A DNA stretch of 64,000 nt from Paraburkholderia sp. BL9I2N2 (GTDB lineage Bacteria > Pseudomonadota > Gammaproteobacteria > Burkholderiales > Burkholderiaceae): NCBI RefSeq assembly GCF_004339745.1, contig NZ_SMGP01000003.1, positions 992,001 to 1,056,000 on the forward strand. The letters are read 5' to 3'. Below the pieces are notes generated by a model. That model was not told the DNA's origin and ran no database searches. It saw only the letters and a list, made by a program, of their open reading frames with translations. This document shows, piece by piece, positions 36,834 to 46,046 of this stretch (within the stretch, counting starts at the first letter, position 1; the number at the start of each line of letters is the position of its first letter). Made by a program: the position numbers and the translations under genes.

Positions 36834-37871
36834 ATGAAAATAGACACTTTCAAACAGATCGTTCTTGCGTCTCGCCCCGATGGACAGCCAACCGTCGACA
36901 ATTTCCGTCTTGAGCAAGCCACGCTGCCGGACACGCCGCCGAATGGGCTGCTGCTTCGTGTTTTGTACCTGTCGCTCGACCCGTACATGCGGGGCCGAAT
37001 GGATGCGCGCAAGTCGTACGCGCCCTCGGTCGCAATCGATCACAAGATGGTCGGTGAAGCCGTGGCCGAGGTCATCGAATCCGGACATCCGGACTATCGC
37101 ACAGGTGAACTCGTACTCGCACCAACCGGATGGTGCGACTATGCGGTGATCGACGGTACTGGATTGCGCAAGGTCGACCCCGATCTCTCGTCACCGTCGG
37201 CTCGGCTCGGCGTGCTCGGTATGCCGGGATTCACCGCTTATGCCGGCCTCATGTTAATCGGCAAGCCCAAACCCGGCGATACGGTCGTCGTTGCAGCGGC
37301 TAGCGGTCCGGTCGGCTCACTCGTCGGGCAGCTTGCGCGAATAGCCGGGGCGCGAGCAGTCGGCATCGCGGGCGGTTCGGAGAAGTGCCGCTACGTGTTG
37401 GACGAACTCGGTTTCGACGCCGCGATCGACCATCGCGCGCCCGACATGGCCGAACAACTGGCTGCGGCTTGTCCGGATGGAATCGATGTGTACTTCGAGA
37501 ACGTCGGCGGCAAGATATGGCAAGCGGTGCTGCCTCTGCTGAACCGCTTCGCGCGTGTGCCAGTTTGCGGCCTCATCGCGCAATACAGCGGCGATCAGGA
37601 AAACGCCAACGGCCAGCTTGCGGCCACGATGCGCCAGATACTGACAAAAAGCCTTCTGGTGCGAGGCTTCATCAACTACGAGTTTGCCGACGAACACTAT
37701 CCCGAGTTTCTGCGCATCGTGTCCAACGGCATTGGCGAAGGACGGATTCGCTGCAAGGAAGATATCGTCGACGGTCTCGAGAAGGCCCCGGAGGCATTTC
37801 TCGGCATGCTGGAAGGGCGCAACTTCGGCAAAGTAGTGGTGCGGGTGGCGGACCCGGCCAAGTTCGACTGA
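36834..37871 (+). CDS. NADP-dependent medium-chain reductase, CurA/YncB-like (copy 1)
   Basis: 345 residues. LYLSLDPYMRGRMDARKSY is the signature of the CurA/YncB (curcumin/2-alkenal reductase) branch of the zinc-free MDR superfamily, the nucleotide loop is AAASGPVGSLVGQLA, and YFENVGGKIWQAVLPLLN is the usual C-terminal block. It reduces alpha,beta-unsaturated carbonyls with NADPH. Fifty bases after the DUF302 gene; a LysR gene and a second copy follow. Confidence 0.9.
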   Translation: MKIDTFKQIVLASRPDGQPTVDNFRLEQATLPDTPPNGLLLRVLYLSLDPYMRGRMDARKSYAPSVAIDHKMVGEAVAEVIESGHPDYRTGELVLAPTGWCDYAVIDGTGLRKVDPDLSSPSARLGVLGMPGFTAYAGLMLIGKPKPGDTVVVAAASGPVGSLVGQLARIAGARAVGIAGGSEKCRYVLDELGFDAAIDHRAPDMAEQLAAACPDGIDVYFENVGGKIWQAVLPLLNRFARVPVCGLIAQYSGDQENANGQLAATMRQILTKSLLVRGFINYEFADEHYPEFLRIVSNGIGEGRIRCKEDIVDGLEKAPEAFLGMLEGRNFGKVVVRVADPAKFD

Positions 37872-38028
37872 TCGAAGTGCCTGCAAACTCAAGGGGTAGA
37901 GGCAGGTGCCTGGCCTGGCCGTAAAGCGAACACGCTCCCTGCGCGCGCCACGATATGCTAACTTAGGGCGTCCGGGCGCCAACCGCGTCGAATCATTGCT
38001 TACTCCAAGGCTGTAGTTTTTCCACCGT

Positions 38029-38997
38029 ATGCTGTCCCCAACCAAAGTGCCACGCCTTCCCCCTTTAAACGCGCTGCGGGCATTCGAAGCCGCCGCGCGT
38101 CATCTCAACTTCCGTGTCGCCGCAGAGGAAATAGGCGTAACTCAAGGCGCAGTTGCCCAGCAGGTGCGCAATCTCGAAGATGTTCTTGGACTTCAGTTGT
38201 TCGATCGACTGCCGCGCGGGCTCGCGTTAACTACCCATGGTTCGATCTACTTCTCATCAGTGCAGCGCGCGCTAACGATCATCGCGAACGCAACGGAAGC
38301 GCTCGCACACCGGGCATCGAGTTTGACAGTGAGCACGACGCCTTCATTTGCGTCGAAATGGCTCATCCCACGGCTGGCAACATTTACGGACGCTTATCCA
38401 TCAATTGAAGTGCGCGTGATCGCAGATCAACAACTCTCGACTTTCAAAGGCGATGGAGTCGACATTGCAATCCGCCACGGCAAGCCGCCTTTCGGTAAAG
38501 GACTCGCTGCCGATCCGCTCTTTCCGGTCGACATCTATGCCGTCTGCAGCCCTTCATTGGCCGACTCGAGACGACCACTGAGGAAGCCGTCCGATCTGAA
38601 GCGTCACGTTTTGCTGCATGATTCACATGACCTGTGGCCTGAATTTCTCGAAGCGCTGAACGGAGGAGAACAGGTCGATCCGAGTAAGGGTCCTCGATTC
38701 AGCCAGTCCGCCCTTGCAATCGATGCCGCGATATCGGGCCAAGGCATCGCGCTGACCAGCGAGCAACTCGTGGAACGGGATCTCGCCGCCGGCCGCCTGT
38801 GCCGCCTCTTCGATTTCGCGCTGCATCTCTCGCTGGGCTATTACGTCGTCTATCCCGAGGACCGGCGCGACTCGGAGACTATTCGGGCAATGCGAGACTG
38901 GCTGATCACGCAGGCCCAATATGAACTAAAAGCAGCGACAACAGCAAAGCGATCGCAAGGAGGCAGTAGAAAAACTACTGCCAAGCTGGATAAATAA
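38029..38997 (+). CDS. LysR-family regulator, GcvA-like
   Basis: 322 residues. PRLPPLNALRAFEAAARHLNFRVAAEEIGVTQGAVAQQVRNLE is the GcvA-type N-terminus, with the effector domain starting at LTVSTTPSFASKWLIPRL and a basic tail. It lies between two CurA-like reductase genes on the same strand and may control either. Confidence 0.92.
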   Translation: MLSPTKVPRLPPLNALRAFEAAARHLNFRVAAEEIGVTQGAVAQQVRNLEDVLGLQLFDRLPRGLALTTHGSIYFSSVQRALTIIANATEALAHRASSLTVSTTPSFASKWLIPRLATFTDAYPSIEVRVIADQQLSTFKGDGVDIAIRHGKPPFGKGLAADPLFPVDIYAVCSPSLADSRRPLRKPSDLKRHVLLHDSHDLWPEFLEALNGGEQVDPSKGPRFSQSALAIDAAISGQGIALTSEQLVERDLAAGRLCRLFDFALHLSLGYYVVYPEDRRDSETIRAMRDWLITQAQYELKAATTAKRSQGGSRKTTAKLDK

Positions 38998-39164
38998 TGA
39001 TTCGACGGTGGCTGTCCATAAAACTAAAATATCGCTGCACGAAACCAGCCGCCAGAGATCGCTGCGTTGCCTCGTCAAATCCGTCATACCAACATCGCAA
39101 AGACTTCGCGCAACTCAAGTGAATCGTTCCCACCGCATCGCAATTCACACCGGAAATCCAATCC

Positions 39165-40190
39165 ATGAACGCACCCTATTCGAATCGCCAATGGTTCTAT
39201 GTAAAACGTCCCACGAGTCGCGTTGGATCGGAACACTACGAGCTTCGTGAAAGCGAAATTTCGGGACCGTTGGCGGAGAACGAAGTCATCGTTCGCGCAC
39301 GGTACATCAGCGTGGATCCGTATATTCGCATTCAGCAGCACGAGCGCAATACGTATGACGTGCCTCATCCCCTCGGCATCGTGCAACGCTCCGGTGTAGT
39401 GGGAGAAGTGGTCGAGTCGGCCAGCCCGCTGTTCGTCAAAGGCGACTGGGTGTCGACTTATTCGGGTTGGCAGTTATATGCACGGTGTCATCACAGCGAA
39501 TTGACCAAACTCGATCCGGCAAGCGCGCCCGTTTCCACGGCACTCGGTGTGCTCGGCATGCCGGGGCGTATCGCCTGGTTTGGTCTCATGGAAGCCGGCC
39601 GGCCGCGCCCTGGTGATACCCTGGTTGTTTCCGGCGCGGCGGGGGCCGTCGGCTCGCTGGTTGCACAGTTTGGCAAAAAGGCGGGCTGCAAGGTCGTCGG
39701 CATTGCCGGTGGTCCAGACAAGTGCCGATTCCTGCTCGACGAACTGAAACTGGATCGCGCGGTCGATTATCGGGAACACAAGACGCATGAAGACTTGACG
39801 AGCGCGCTGCTCGAGGCCACAGGAGGGGTGGACGTTTATTTCGACAACGTCGGCGGCCCGATCACGGATGCCGTGATCCCGCTTATCAAGCGCCGAGCCC
39901 GCATCGTGATTTGCGGAGCGATCAGTCAATACGACGGTGGTTTGGACACGCCGGACGTGGGACCACGATTTCTACAGCACATGCTCTTTCAGCGCGCCAC
40001 CATTCAGGGCGTGCTGGCAAGAGACTACACCAATCGTATGGACGAAATGGTGGCGCAAGTGGCGCCTTGGGTTAAAAGCGGTGAGATCGTATTCAAGGAG
40101 ACTTTTGTCGATGGATTCGAACAACTGCCTGCTGCGCTGAATAGCTTGTTCGAAGGCGGCAACATCGGCAAGTTGCTCGTGAGGGTTTGA
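39165..40190 (+). CDS. NADP-dependent medium-chain reductase, CurA/YncB-like (copy 2)
   Basis: 341 residues. ARYISVDPYIRIQQHERNTY replaces the usual SLDPYMRGRM, the nucleotide loop is SGAAGAVGSLVAQFG, and YFDNVGGPITDAVIPLIK is conserved. Clearly paralogous to the gene at 36834 but not a recent duplicate; the divergence at the substrate-facing N-terminus suggests a different carbonyl substrate. Confidence 0.9.
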   Translation: MNAPYSNRQWFYVKRPTSRVGSEHYELRESEISGPLAENEVIVRARYISVDPYIRIQQHERNTYDVPHPLGIVQRSGVVGEVVESASPLFVKGDWVSTYSGWQLYARCHHSELTKLDPASAPVSTALGVLGMPGRIAWFGLMEAGRPRPGDTLVVSGAAGAVGSLVAQFGKKAGCKVVGIAGGPDKCRFLLDELKLDRAVDYREHKTHEDLTSALLEATGGVDVYFDNVGGPITDAVIPLIKRRARIVICGAISQYDGGLDTPDVGPRFLQHMLFQRATIQGVLARDYTNRMDEMVAQVAPWVKSGEIVFKETFVDGFEQLPAALNSLFEGGNIGKLLVRV

Positions 40191-40244
40191 GAGAATTCGT
40201 TTCGCGCTCGTAAAAAGATCAAGACCCGCGCCCGGCCGCATCGC

Positions 40245-40397
40245 TCAAATCGACTTGAACAGGGGACTCTTCGCGAGTGCCTCCGCGCGGTCCGCGCTGG
40301 TGAGAAACTTCTCCGTGTAGATGTCGCGCTCGAACAACTGGCCCTGCATCAGAGTGCGGATCGCCGCTTCAATCTTCATGGGCGGCCCGCAAAGATA
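40245..40397 (-). pseudogene. C-terminal fragment of an FNR-type oxygenase reductase
   Basis: The last 50 codons (YLCGPPMKIEAAIRTLMQ, then DIYTEKF) look like the C-terminus of an NADH:ferredoxin-type reductase of a ring-hydroxylating or multicomponent oxygenase, where YxCGPPxM and a terminal EKF are typical. Nothing upstream in any frame continues the FAD and NAD domains. A remnant. Confidence 0.65.
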
Positions 40398-40796
40398 GGC
40401 CTTGTGAAGTATGGTAACGCACCCGCAAGGCTGTCGAGCCCCTCCGCGACGTTGTCCCGGCCAGTTCCGTGAGCCTGCCGGCGCGCAGTCTGGCTGCCTG
40501 ATCTTCGGCCCGCATCGTAAAAAGCCGGTGTTGCAGTCCATCATGGGATCCATGGATTGAAACGCATCATGGACAGTTCGTGTCGCGGGGCGCCACCGGA
40601 AAGCAGGCGACACTAGCGTTTTTCATTCATTTTGTGAGTTGCGAAATCTTTGGCTTCCTGCACATTTTCACGATGCGTCAGTGTGATAATGCGGTCGCGG
40701 CCAATCGCCATGCAATGCAAATGCACCTGCTGCTTTGCGCGCTTTGCCGCGTCTATCGCAATGTGGCAATACGGGAGGGTTTCGCGCGTTAAACGG
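40398..40796. other. Gene-free stretch with one unassigned minus-strand reading frame
   Basis: Minus strand 40613-40796 is an open frame of about 60 codons ending in TAG, with protein-like composition (TLPYCHIAIDAAKRAKQQ; MAIGRDRIITLTHRENVQEA) but no start codon or ribosome site before an internal ATG. It may be the tail of a lost gene. The rest shows nothing. Confidence 0.3.
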
Positions 40797-41798
40797 TCAT
40801 TGGCTCACCTGCGTCCCAGACTCGACATCCTCAGGCTTTTTCGCGGGCCTTTCAGCAATTGCAGCCCCCACTTGCGCAGCGGCGCCCGCGGCCCATAGTG
40901 CGGAAGCCACCTTAGGAGCTACCGATGCCGTGGCATCGAATACCGCAACCGTATCCGCTATGGCCGCGCCAAGATTGAATCCCCCACTTGCGAACTTTAA
41001 AGCGGAGGCGTGGCTATAGCCGTTCCAAAGCTCCGTTCCGGCTTGGGCCATGTTGAGCCCTGCACTCAGTCCCCACGCGCCGCCGGAAAAACCGCCCGCG
41101 ACTTTTGCCACGACATGGCGACTTGCTGTTGTCGCATCCGACACGCCAGCACCCAGATTAGCAACACCGGATATCATTTGCCCTGCGTGAGATGCAATTC
41201 TGGTCGCTAGGCTACCGACTGATAGATGGCTTTGCGTGCCGATACCCGCTACCAGGCTGGCCGTGTTGCCGACCATACCTGCCGCTGCACCGCCCGCCCA
41301 AAGAGCACCAGACGCGGCGGTACTTATCACCTCGCGTTTCGGGATTGTCGCGACGCCGGCAGCGATGGCGCCCCCTAACTCGAGTGCCCCCGCGATACCT
41401 CCGGCATATCGAGAGGCTAGAGGTGCGTTCCCTTCCTTAGAAGCCGCCATGCCAGACGATTGGGCGCCGCTACCGGCGGGGTCCGCTGACGTCGTGTGAG
41501 ATGCTGCGTTGGCGGGTGCTTGCGGACCCAGTTGCGGCATCCGCTGCAATGGGATCGAATCGCTCGTCGAAAACGTTCGACCTCCGGCTGTTGACGGTGA
41601 CGTACCCCACCGGACGGACGATGAAGCACGCGCTGCCGACCCGTGGTCCTTGACGGACCTGAGACCGGACAATGGGCCCGTGATCTCGGGGGAAGTTGGA
41701 GGTTGCGAGCCGCTTAGCGCTTTTGACGCTGATGTCGTTTGCGGGTCGTGGCCATCGTTGATTGCTGGCATATTGCTCGCTGGTGCTTCAATTCTCAC
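40797..41798 (-). CDS. Ala/Gly-rich protein, candidate type III secretion effector
   Basis: 333 residues, no recognised catalytic domain. The first ~100 residues are rich in Ser, Thr and Pro and low in order (SASKALSGSQPPTSPEITGP), with Ile at position 3 but one acid at position 4. From about 125 on come Ala/Gly-rich amphipathic or membrane-active stretches (GGIAGALELGGAIAAGVATI; GALWAGGAAAGMVGNTASLV). GTG start with GGGAG ten bases upstream. An hrpII-like box lies 239 bases upstream. The composition fits a secreted effector or membrane-active protein; identity unproven, and no secretion genes are in the window. Confidence 0.6.
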   Translation of the reverse strand: MRIEAPASNMPAINDGHDPQTTSASKALSGSQPPTSPEITGPLSGLRSVKDHGSAARASSSVRWGTSPSTAGGRTFSTSDSIPLQRMPQLGPQAPANAASHTTSADPAGSGAQSSGMAASKEGNAPLASRYAGGIAGALELGGAIAAGVATIPKREVISTAASGALWAGGAAAGMVGNTASLVAGIGTQSHLSVGSLATRIASHAGQMISGVANLGAGVSDATTASRHVVAKVAGGFSGGAWGLSAGLNMAQAGTELWNGYSHASALKFASGGFNLGAAIADTVAVFDATASVAPKVASALWAAGAAAQVGAAIAERPAKKPEDVESGTQVSQ

Positions 41799-42230
41799 GA
41801 TATGAATACTCCCTTTAAGTTTCGTACCACATCATGATCAGAGATATCCGCGCGTGTTATTTGACAGAAAAACAGTGCGTGAGCCAAGGCCTGGTCGGCG
41901 CACGCTTGCGAGGCTTCAAGCTGACGGACCACTTGTGGATAATGTCGCACCGTAATTGCGTCGCACACAGGAAACTTGAACGGGTTGACTTTATATTGTC
42001 AGGAATTCCTCGGCACGCAAAATTGCTGTAAAACGGCGAAGACACAGATCGCAATGCGAATACCAAGACGTTCTCCGTTTGGTACGTGCAGAGAGCATAC
42101 GTCGCTTATAACGAGGTGCCGATTCATCGATTGTACGGGGTCACTCTGCCCCCCTTCCTGAGCCACGCCCGCGAAGCGACGGGCAGGACTTATGCCTTGA
42201 GAGTAGGATGCCGAACCCCATTTACCTTTT
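41799..42230. other. Leader/intergenic region, AT-richer than surroundings
   Basis: Apart from the hrpII-like box at 42037-42060, no gene was recognised here. The minus-strand AATATAAAG around 41990 could be a -10 region but sits about 41 bases from the box rather than the usual 30-32. Confidence 0.4.
42037..42060 (-). promoter_or_regulatory. Candidate hrpII box (TTCG-N16-TTCG)
   Basis: On the minus strand TTCG, exactly 16 bases, TTCG. This is the HrpB-dependent hrpII box known from Ralstonia type III effector genes. It points at the effector-like gene but is 239 bases from its start and lacks a -10 at the standard distance. A chance match is expected about once or twice per window of this size. 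Confidence 0.4.
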
Positions 42231-42644
42231 GTGAATCAGCGTATCCGTCCCCCCTTGCCGCCTGAATGGCCCTTTCCGCCTCGTCGCGATGTCGCTGGTC
42301 GCACCTTCGGCTACCTTGTCGCGCTTCAATATCGCGGCGCCGATGTGTGGCTCTGGAGCTGTCGTTGCGGCGGCAGCGTGACTGCCGAGTTGGAGGCGGT
42401 AGAAGGCGGCAGAACACGTGATTGTGGCTGCCGTGAGCAGCGTCGTGTGTGGCGGTCCCGCCCAGGCTCACCTGCGCTGCGGGGCGGTGAGGTGTTTGGC
42501 CAGCTGACGACCGATCGGTACGCTGGCGATGGTTTGTGGGTTTGCCGGTGCGACTGCGGTGGTGAGGCAACAGTGAGCGCCGGGCGCCTGCGACTGGGCA
42601 AGGCGCGTTCGTGCGGCCGCTGCTTCGGCGCTTCGACCGACTGA
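42231..42644 (+). CDS. Small protein with two tandem Cys-rich (zinc-ribbon-like) repeats
   Basis: 137 residues made of two similar units. Unit 1 runs from GRTFGYLVALQYRG through WSCRCGG to RDCGC; unit 2 from GEVFGQLTTDRYAG through WVCRCDCGG to SCGRC. Each has two CxC-type knuckles, as in the short zinc-ribbon domains of phage and mobile-element proteins that often sit beside HNH nucleases. GTG start, weak ribosome site. Neighbours are mobile-element remnants, so phage or transposon origin is likely. Function unknown. Confidence 0.6.
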   Translation: MNQRIRPPLPPEWPFPPRRDVAGRTFGYLVALQYRGADVWLWSCRCGGSVTAELEAVEGGRTRDCGCREQRRVWRSRPGSPALRGGEVFGQLTTDRYAGDGLWVCRCDCGGEATVSAGRLRLGKARSCGRCFGASTD

Positions 42645-43152
42645 CCGGCACGGTTTGCTCGGTCTGGTCATGGCATGCGACGTTCTTTGCAAGCTGTCGT
42701 CGGTGTCCTGGCATTAACCCCGGCATGTCAGCTCTATCTCGACGTTCCAATATGACCCGGTACAGACTGTCATCATCCGGCGAACTGTGCGGCGCGTCTC
42801 GGAGTGCAGCGGACATTCGAGGAATGAGATCGTTGGCGGATTCTCGGTCGAAGCTCGATTGGGTCACCCAAGGACAGCGGCCGGCATTTCCGCTGCGGCT
42901 ATCGACGCGCTGATCGACGAGTATCGAGCAGGTGTCGCCATAGCTACCCGAGATTTTCCGATGGACGTGGCCGACGCGGTGTTCGTCGGCATACGCCGCC
43001 CGAAGAGGAAACCTGCGCAGTAAGCCGTCAGGGAAAGTTGGCGATGAAATTGCGCAGGGAAAGTTGTCAATGAAAGTAAGCACCAAAAAATGCAGCGCAT
43101 TCGGTGGGTTATGCTAATCTCGATGCGACTAGCTCAAATTTCTTACAAAATA
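42645..43152. other. Probable insertion-sequence remnant
   Basis: No intact gene. Long but unfamiliar frames exist on both strands (a short + frame at 42787-43023 ends IRRPKRKPAQ). The region closes with two direct copies of a 21-base sequence like those at the ends of IS21-family elements (see repeat at 43029). Confidence 0.4.
43029..43075. repeat. Direct repeats resembling an IS21-family end
   Basis: CAGGGAAAGTTG plus GCGATGAAA at 43029-43049 and CAGGGAAAGTTG plus TCAATGAAA at 43055-43075 match at 19 of 21 positions. Multiple short terminal repeats with a GGGAAAGTTG core are what I recall from IS21-family ends; no matching second end was found within the window. Confidence 0.45.
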
Positions 43153-43845
43153 ATGAATAGCTTCGATTCCTCTATCGAAACATATCTGTCCAACCTACAC
43201 TTCGGTCATTTCGCGACCCGATCCATAGAAGGCATCGCCGACCTTTATACCTTCAAAGGCCTCGTACTCATTCCCATGCTGTGGTGGATGTGGTTTCAGC
43301 AGGACGAGCGCCGCGAATGGCGGCGAGAAATGGTTCTCGCGACGCTTCTCAGTGGCCTCGTGGCGCTGTTCGTCGGAAGACTGCTGACTCACTGGTTGCC
43401 GTTCAGAGTGCGCCCCGTCTATAGCGCCGAACTGCATCTGCACTTCGCAGGTGGCGATATCAAGGACGCACTGCTGACTAATTGGAGTTCCTTCCCGAGC
43501 GATCACGCGATGCTATGGATGGCGGTCGCCACTGGCATCTTCCTCGTGTGGCGCGGCATCGGTGTGCTGGCGATTCTCTATACCGTGCTATTCATTTGCG
43601 TTCCGCGCGCCTATCTCGGCTTTCACTACCCAACCGATTTGCTGGTGGGCGCCGCTGTGGGAATCGGAATTACCTATGTCATGACACGAGATGCGATCCG
43701 CGTGCGCTACGCGACTTCGGCGCTGCGATGGATCGAACGCTGCCCGGGACCTTCAGCGATGCTGGCGTTTATTCTGTGCCTCGAACTCGTTACGCAGTTC
43801 GACGAACTGCGCACGCTGGCGAGCAGTGTGCTCAAACATCTATGA
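43153..43845 (+). CDS. PAP2-superfamily membrane phosphatase
   Basis: About 230 residues, several membrane helices. The three phosphatase motifs are visible: LPFRVRP (motif 1), SFPSDHA (motif 2, catalytic His) and PRAYLGFHYPTDLLVG (motif 3). Likely acts on lipid phosphates or undecaprenyl pyrophosphate at the inner membrane. The start is uncertain; the ATG at 43153 gives a normal length but has no clear ribosome site, and the frame is open to 43090. Confidence 0.87.
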   Translation: MNSFDSSIETYLSNLHFGHFATRSIEGIADLYTFKGLVLIPMLWWMWFQQDERREWRREMVLATLLSGLVALFVGRLLTHWLPFRVRPVYSAELHLHFAGGDIKDALLTNWSSFPSDHAMLWMAVATGIFLVWRGIGVLAILYTVLFICVPRAYLGFHYPTDLLVGAAVGIGITYVMTRDAIRVRYATSALRWIERCPGPSAMLAFILCLELVTQFDELRTLASSVLKHL

Positions 43846-44438
43846 ACCACGCGTTGCGGCGCGGCGCTGGAAGCATGTCGGTGGTGGCGCCGCCCGAGCG
43901 AGTGATTTTATCGAAGCCAGGTTCATCGACGCGACACGCGTCGTTGTGATCGAAGCGGCCGCTCAGAAAGCGGAGCCGACGTCCGAATGACCGATCGATC
44001 GCACGAACGAATGGCGGCAGACGGCCGAAGCCGGAAGTACATTGCTCCACCGCACTGAGCCATCCGTGGCAGCGGCCCGACTTCTGTAGCTGACCCGGTG
44101 CGAACCTTCGCCCCACCCGCAAGCGGGTATCCGTTTGCGACCCTTTGACTTCATCTGCGCGGCGCATGGCCAACGCTTTCTTCCTCGTAATGCAGGACAT
44201 GATTTGCGCATTGCAGCTAAGGGGATGACCTCAGGTCTTCCAGGTCGTCGATGCAAGCTGCAGACCGGGGATGGATATCCGAAATCCATTGACACAGCCG
44301 TCGGGCGCAATTAGTTTCCCAGTGTTTGGGACAAGTCATCCGGGTGATTCCACGTTGACACGCGCTAAATCAGTTGCGGCCCTTTGGGCCGCGCTGCGTA
44401 CGCAGCAGAACCCATATTCGGCACCACAGCAACACTCA
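43846..44438. other. Intergenic region, possible degenerate repeat
   Basis: About 590 bases. The stretch around 43950-44150 (CGCTCAGAAAGCGG and GCAAGCGGGTATCCG) resembles the non-coding repeat sequences scattered in beta-proteobacterial genomes, but I cannot confirm it. No gene recognised. Confidence 0.3.
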
Positions 44439-45380
44439 ATGCGCAGAACGTTTTCACTTCTTGTAGCGGTTACTGCATTGGCGGGGGCAGTGCAGGCGGC
44501 GCCCGCCACGCAGATCGGCGTAGTGCTCGCTGGCTCGGGCCTGGATTTCTGGGCGACGATGAGCAAGGGTATGCACCGTGCCGCTGACGATCTCCATGTC
44601 GAACTGATAATGCGCAGTCCTTCCGACGGCATGTCACTCGGCGCACAGCCCAATATCCAGTTGAGAATGATCGACTACATGGTGAAGAGCGGCGTAGCGG
44701 GCATCGTGCTGGCGCCCGAGCCACTGCAAGATGTAGCGACTCCGATTTCGATCGCCGTTCCTACGGTACTCGTCGACCGGAGCAGCACGGATTACAACGC
44801 GATCGCCACCGTAAGCACCGACAATTTCGCGGCAGGTAGAACTGCCGCGCTGAGTCTGGTACCCGTTCTGCAAAAGGGCGCCAGAATTGCAGTGCTGAGA
44901 CTCGCGCCGAATATCAGTTCGACGACCGCGCGTGAAGAGGGGTTTTTGACCGTCTCACGTGAAATGGGGTGGCGTGTGGTCATCGCCCCCTATGTCGGGT
45001 ATCAGTTTCGCGAGACGGAAGCGCAGGTGCGCAAGGCCCTGTCCGCTGACGCAGGGCGCCTCGACGCGGTCTTCGCTCCGAACGAGACGACGGCCTACGG
45101 CGCTTTGCATGTCGTCGAAGAGATGCCCGTCAGCACTCGTCCTCGTCTGGTCGTGTTCGATTGGCGCCCGGAATTTCTGGATGCACTGGAACACAACGTG
45201 ATATACGCGGACATTGTGCAGGACCCCTACCGTATGGGTTATCAGTCGGTCGAGACGCTGATCGCCGCCTTGCAGGGCCATCCGCCGCGTCCAAAGGTAT
45301 TCGTCGACGTGGTGACGGTGACACGCGCGAACATGAATGAGCCGGCTATACGCGCCGTGATAGCCAACTACAATCGATAG
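44439..45380 (+). CDS. Orphan periplasmic sugar-binding protein (Peripla_BP_4)
   Basis: 313 residues. A Sec signal (cleavage near AVQAAPA) is followed by QIGVVLAGSGLDFWATMSKGM and, later, VAGIVLAPEPLQDVATPI and VLVDRSSTDYNAIATVSTDNFAAG, the ribose-binding-protein pattern. No permease or ATPase is adjacent, and a fragment follows, so it is either a sensor-type binding protein or the survivor of a lost operon. No good ribosome site before the ATG. Confidence 0.85.
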   Translation: MRRTFSLLVAVTALAGAVQAAPATQIGVVLAGSGLDFWATMSKGMHRAADDLHVELIMRSPSDGMSLGAQPNIQLRMIDYMVKSGVAGIVLAPEPLQDVATPISIAVPTVLVDRSSTDYNAIATVSTDNFAAGRTAALSLVPVLQKGARIAVLRLAPNISSTTAREEGFLTVSREMGWRVVIAPYVGYQFRETEAQVRKALSADAGRLDAVFAPNETTAYGALHVVEEMPVSTRPRLVVFDWRPEFLDALEHNVIYADIVQDPYRMGYQSVETLIAALQGHPPRPKVFVDVVTVTRANMNEPAIRAVIANYNR

Positions 45381-45526
45381 CGATGCGGGAATGAGCGCGC
45401 GCCCCGAGTCTGGAAGCGGATTCAGGCGGTAATCGTCCTTTCCGTTCGAAATCAGGCAGATCTCCAGAAGGCATTCTTGCGAGGCGCTCAGCGTGATCCT
45501 GATCTGTCGGACGTCGGGACCGGATC

Positions 45527-45949
45527 TCACGCAGCCCCGGTACGCCGCTCCAGTTCCGCTGTCGTGCGCTCCAGCTCCTGCACGATCATCGCCTCATCTG
45601 GCAACACTGTCTGGTATTCCGCCGCGAGAATCTTGTTCGGCAGGTTGTCCAGCGCGTAGTGTGCTTCGGCCGCACCTTTTTCGGCGCAAAGGATCAGGCC
45701 GACAGGTGGATTCTCCCCAGGCTTCATCCAGTGCTCGCGCGCGTAGTTCAGATAGAGATGCATCTGCCCGGCGTCAGCATAGCTGAAGCGACCGACCTTG
45801 AGATCGATGATGACGAGGCATTTCAGACGTCGATGGAAAAACACCAGATCGACCCTGAACCACGCTTCATCGCCAGTGATCGTGGCTCGCCGATTCCACC
45901 TGAACGTGCAGCCTGAAAATGATCGGTGATCGCCTGGCCGCGCGGGCAC
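45527..45949 (-). pseudogene. PDDEXK nuclease-domain (YhcG/DUF1016) C-terminal fragment
   Basis: Homology begins near RRATITGDEAWFRVDLVFFH and covers the nuclease core: D in RVDLVFF and IDLKVG as the (D/E)xK motif, then QMHLYLNYAREHWMKPGENPPVGLILCAEK and the C-terminal coil VQELERTTAELERR. The DUF1016 N-terminal half is absent and the first 20 codons are unrelated, so this is a truncated copy. Confidence 0.75.
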
Positions 45950-46046
45950 CGGCCAGGTTCCTGTTCATCCTGCTGTTCGGGTGGAACTCCATTCCGCTGC
46001 CTTTGTGTACGCCCTCTGCGTCGATTGCGTGCGCGCGCTGGCGCTG

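Noticed and set aside
42190..43086. 298-codon minus-strand frame
   Set aside because: Overlaps the tandem zinc-ribbon gene antisense and runs through the IS-like end; composition unconvincing, though the part upstream of 42650 could be from a lost element.
43832..44200. 122-codon minus-strand frame
   Set aside because: No ribosome site and no family; more likely non-coding repeat-like sequence.
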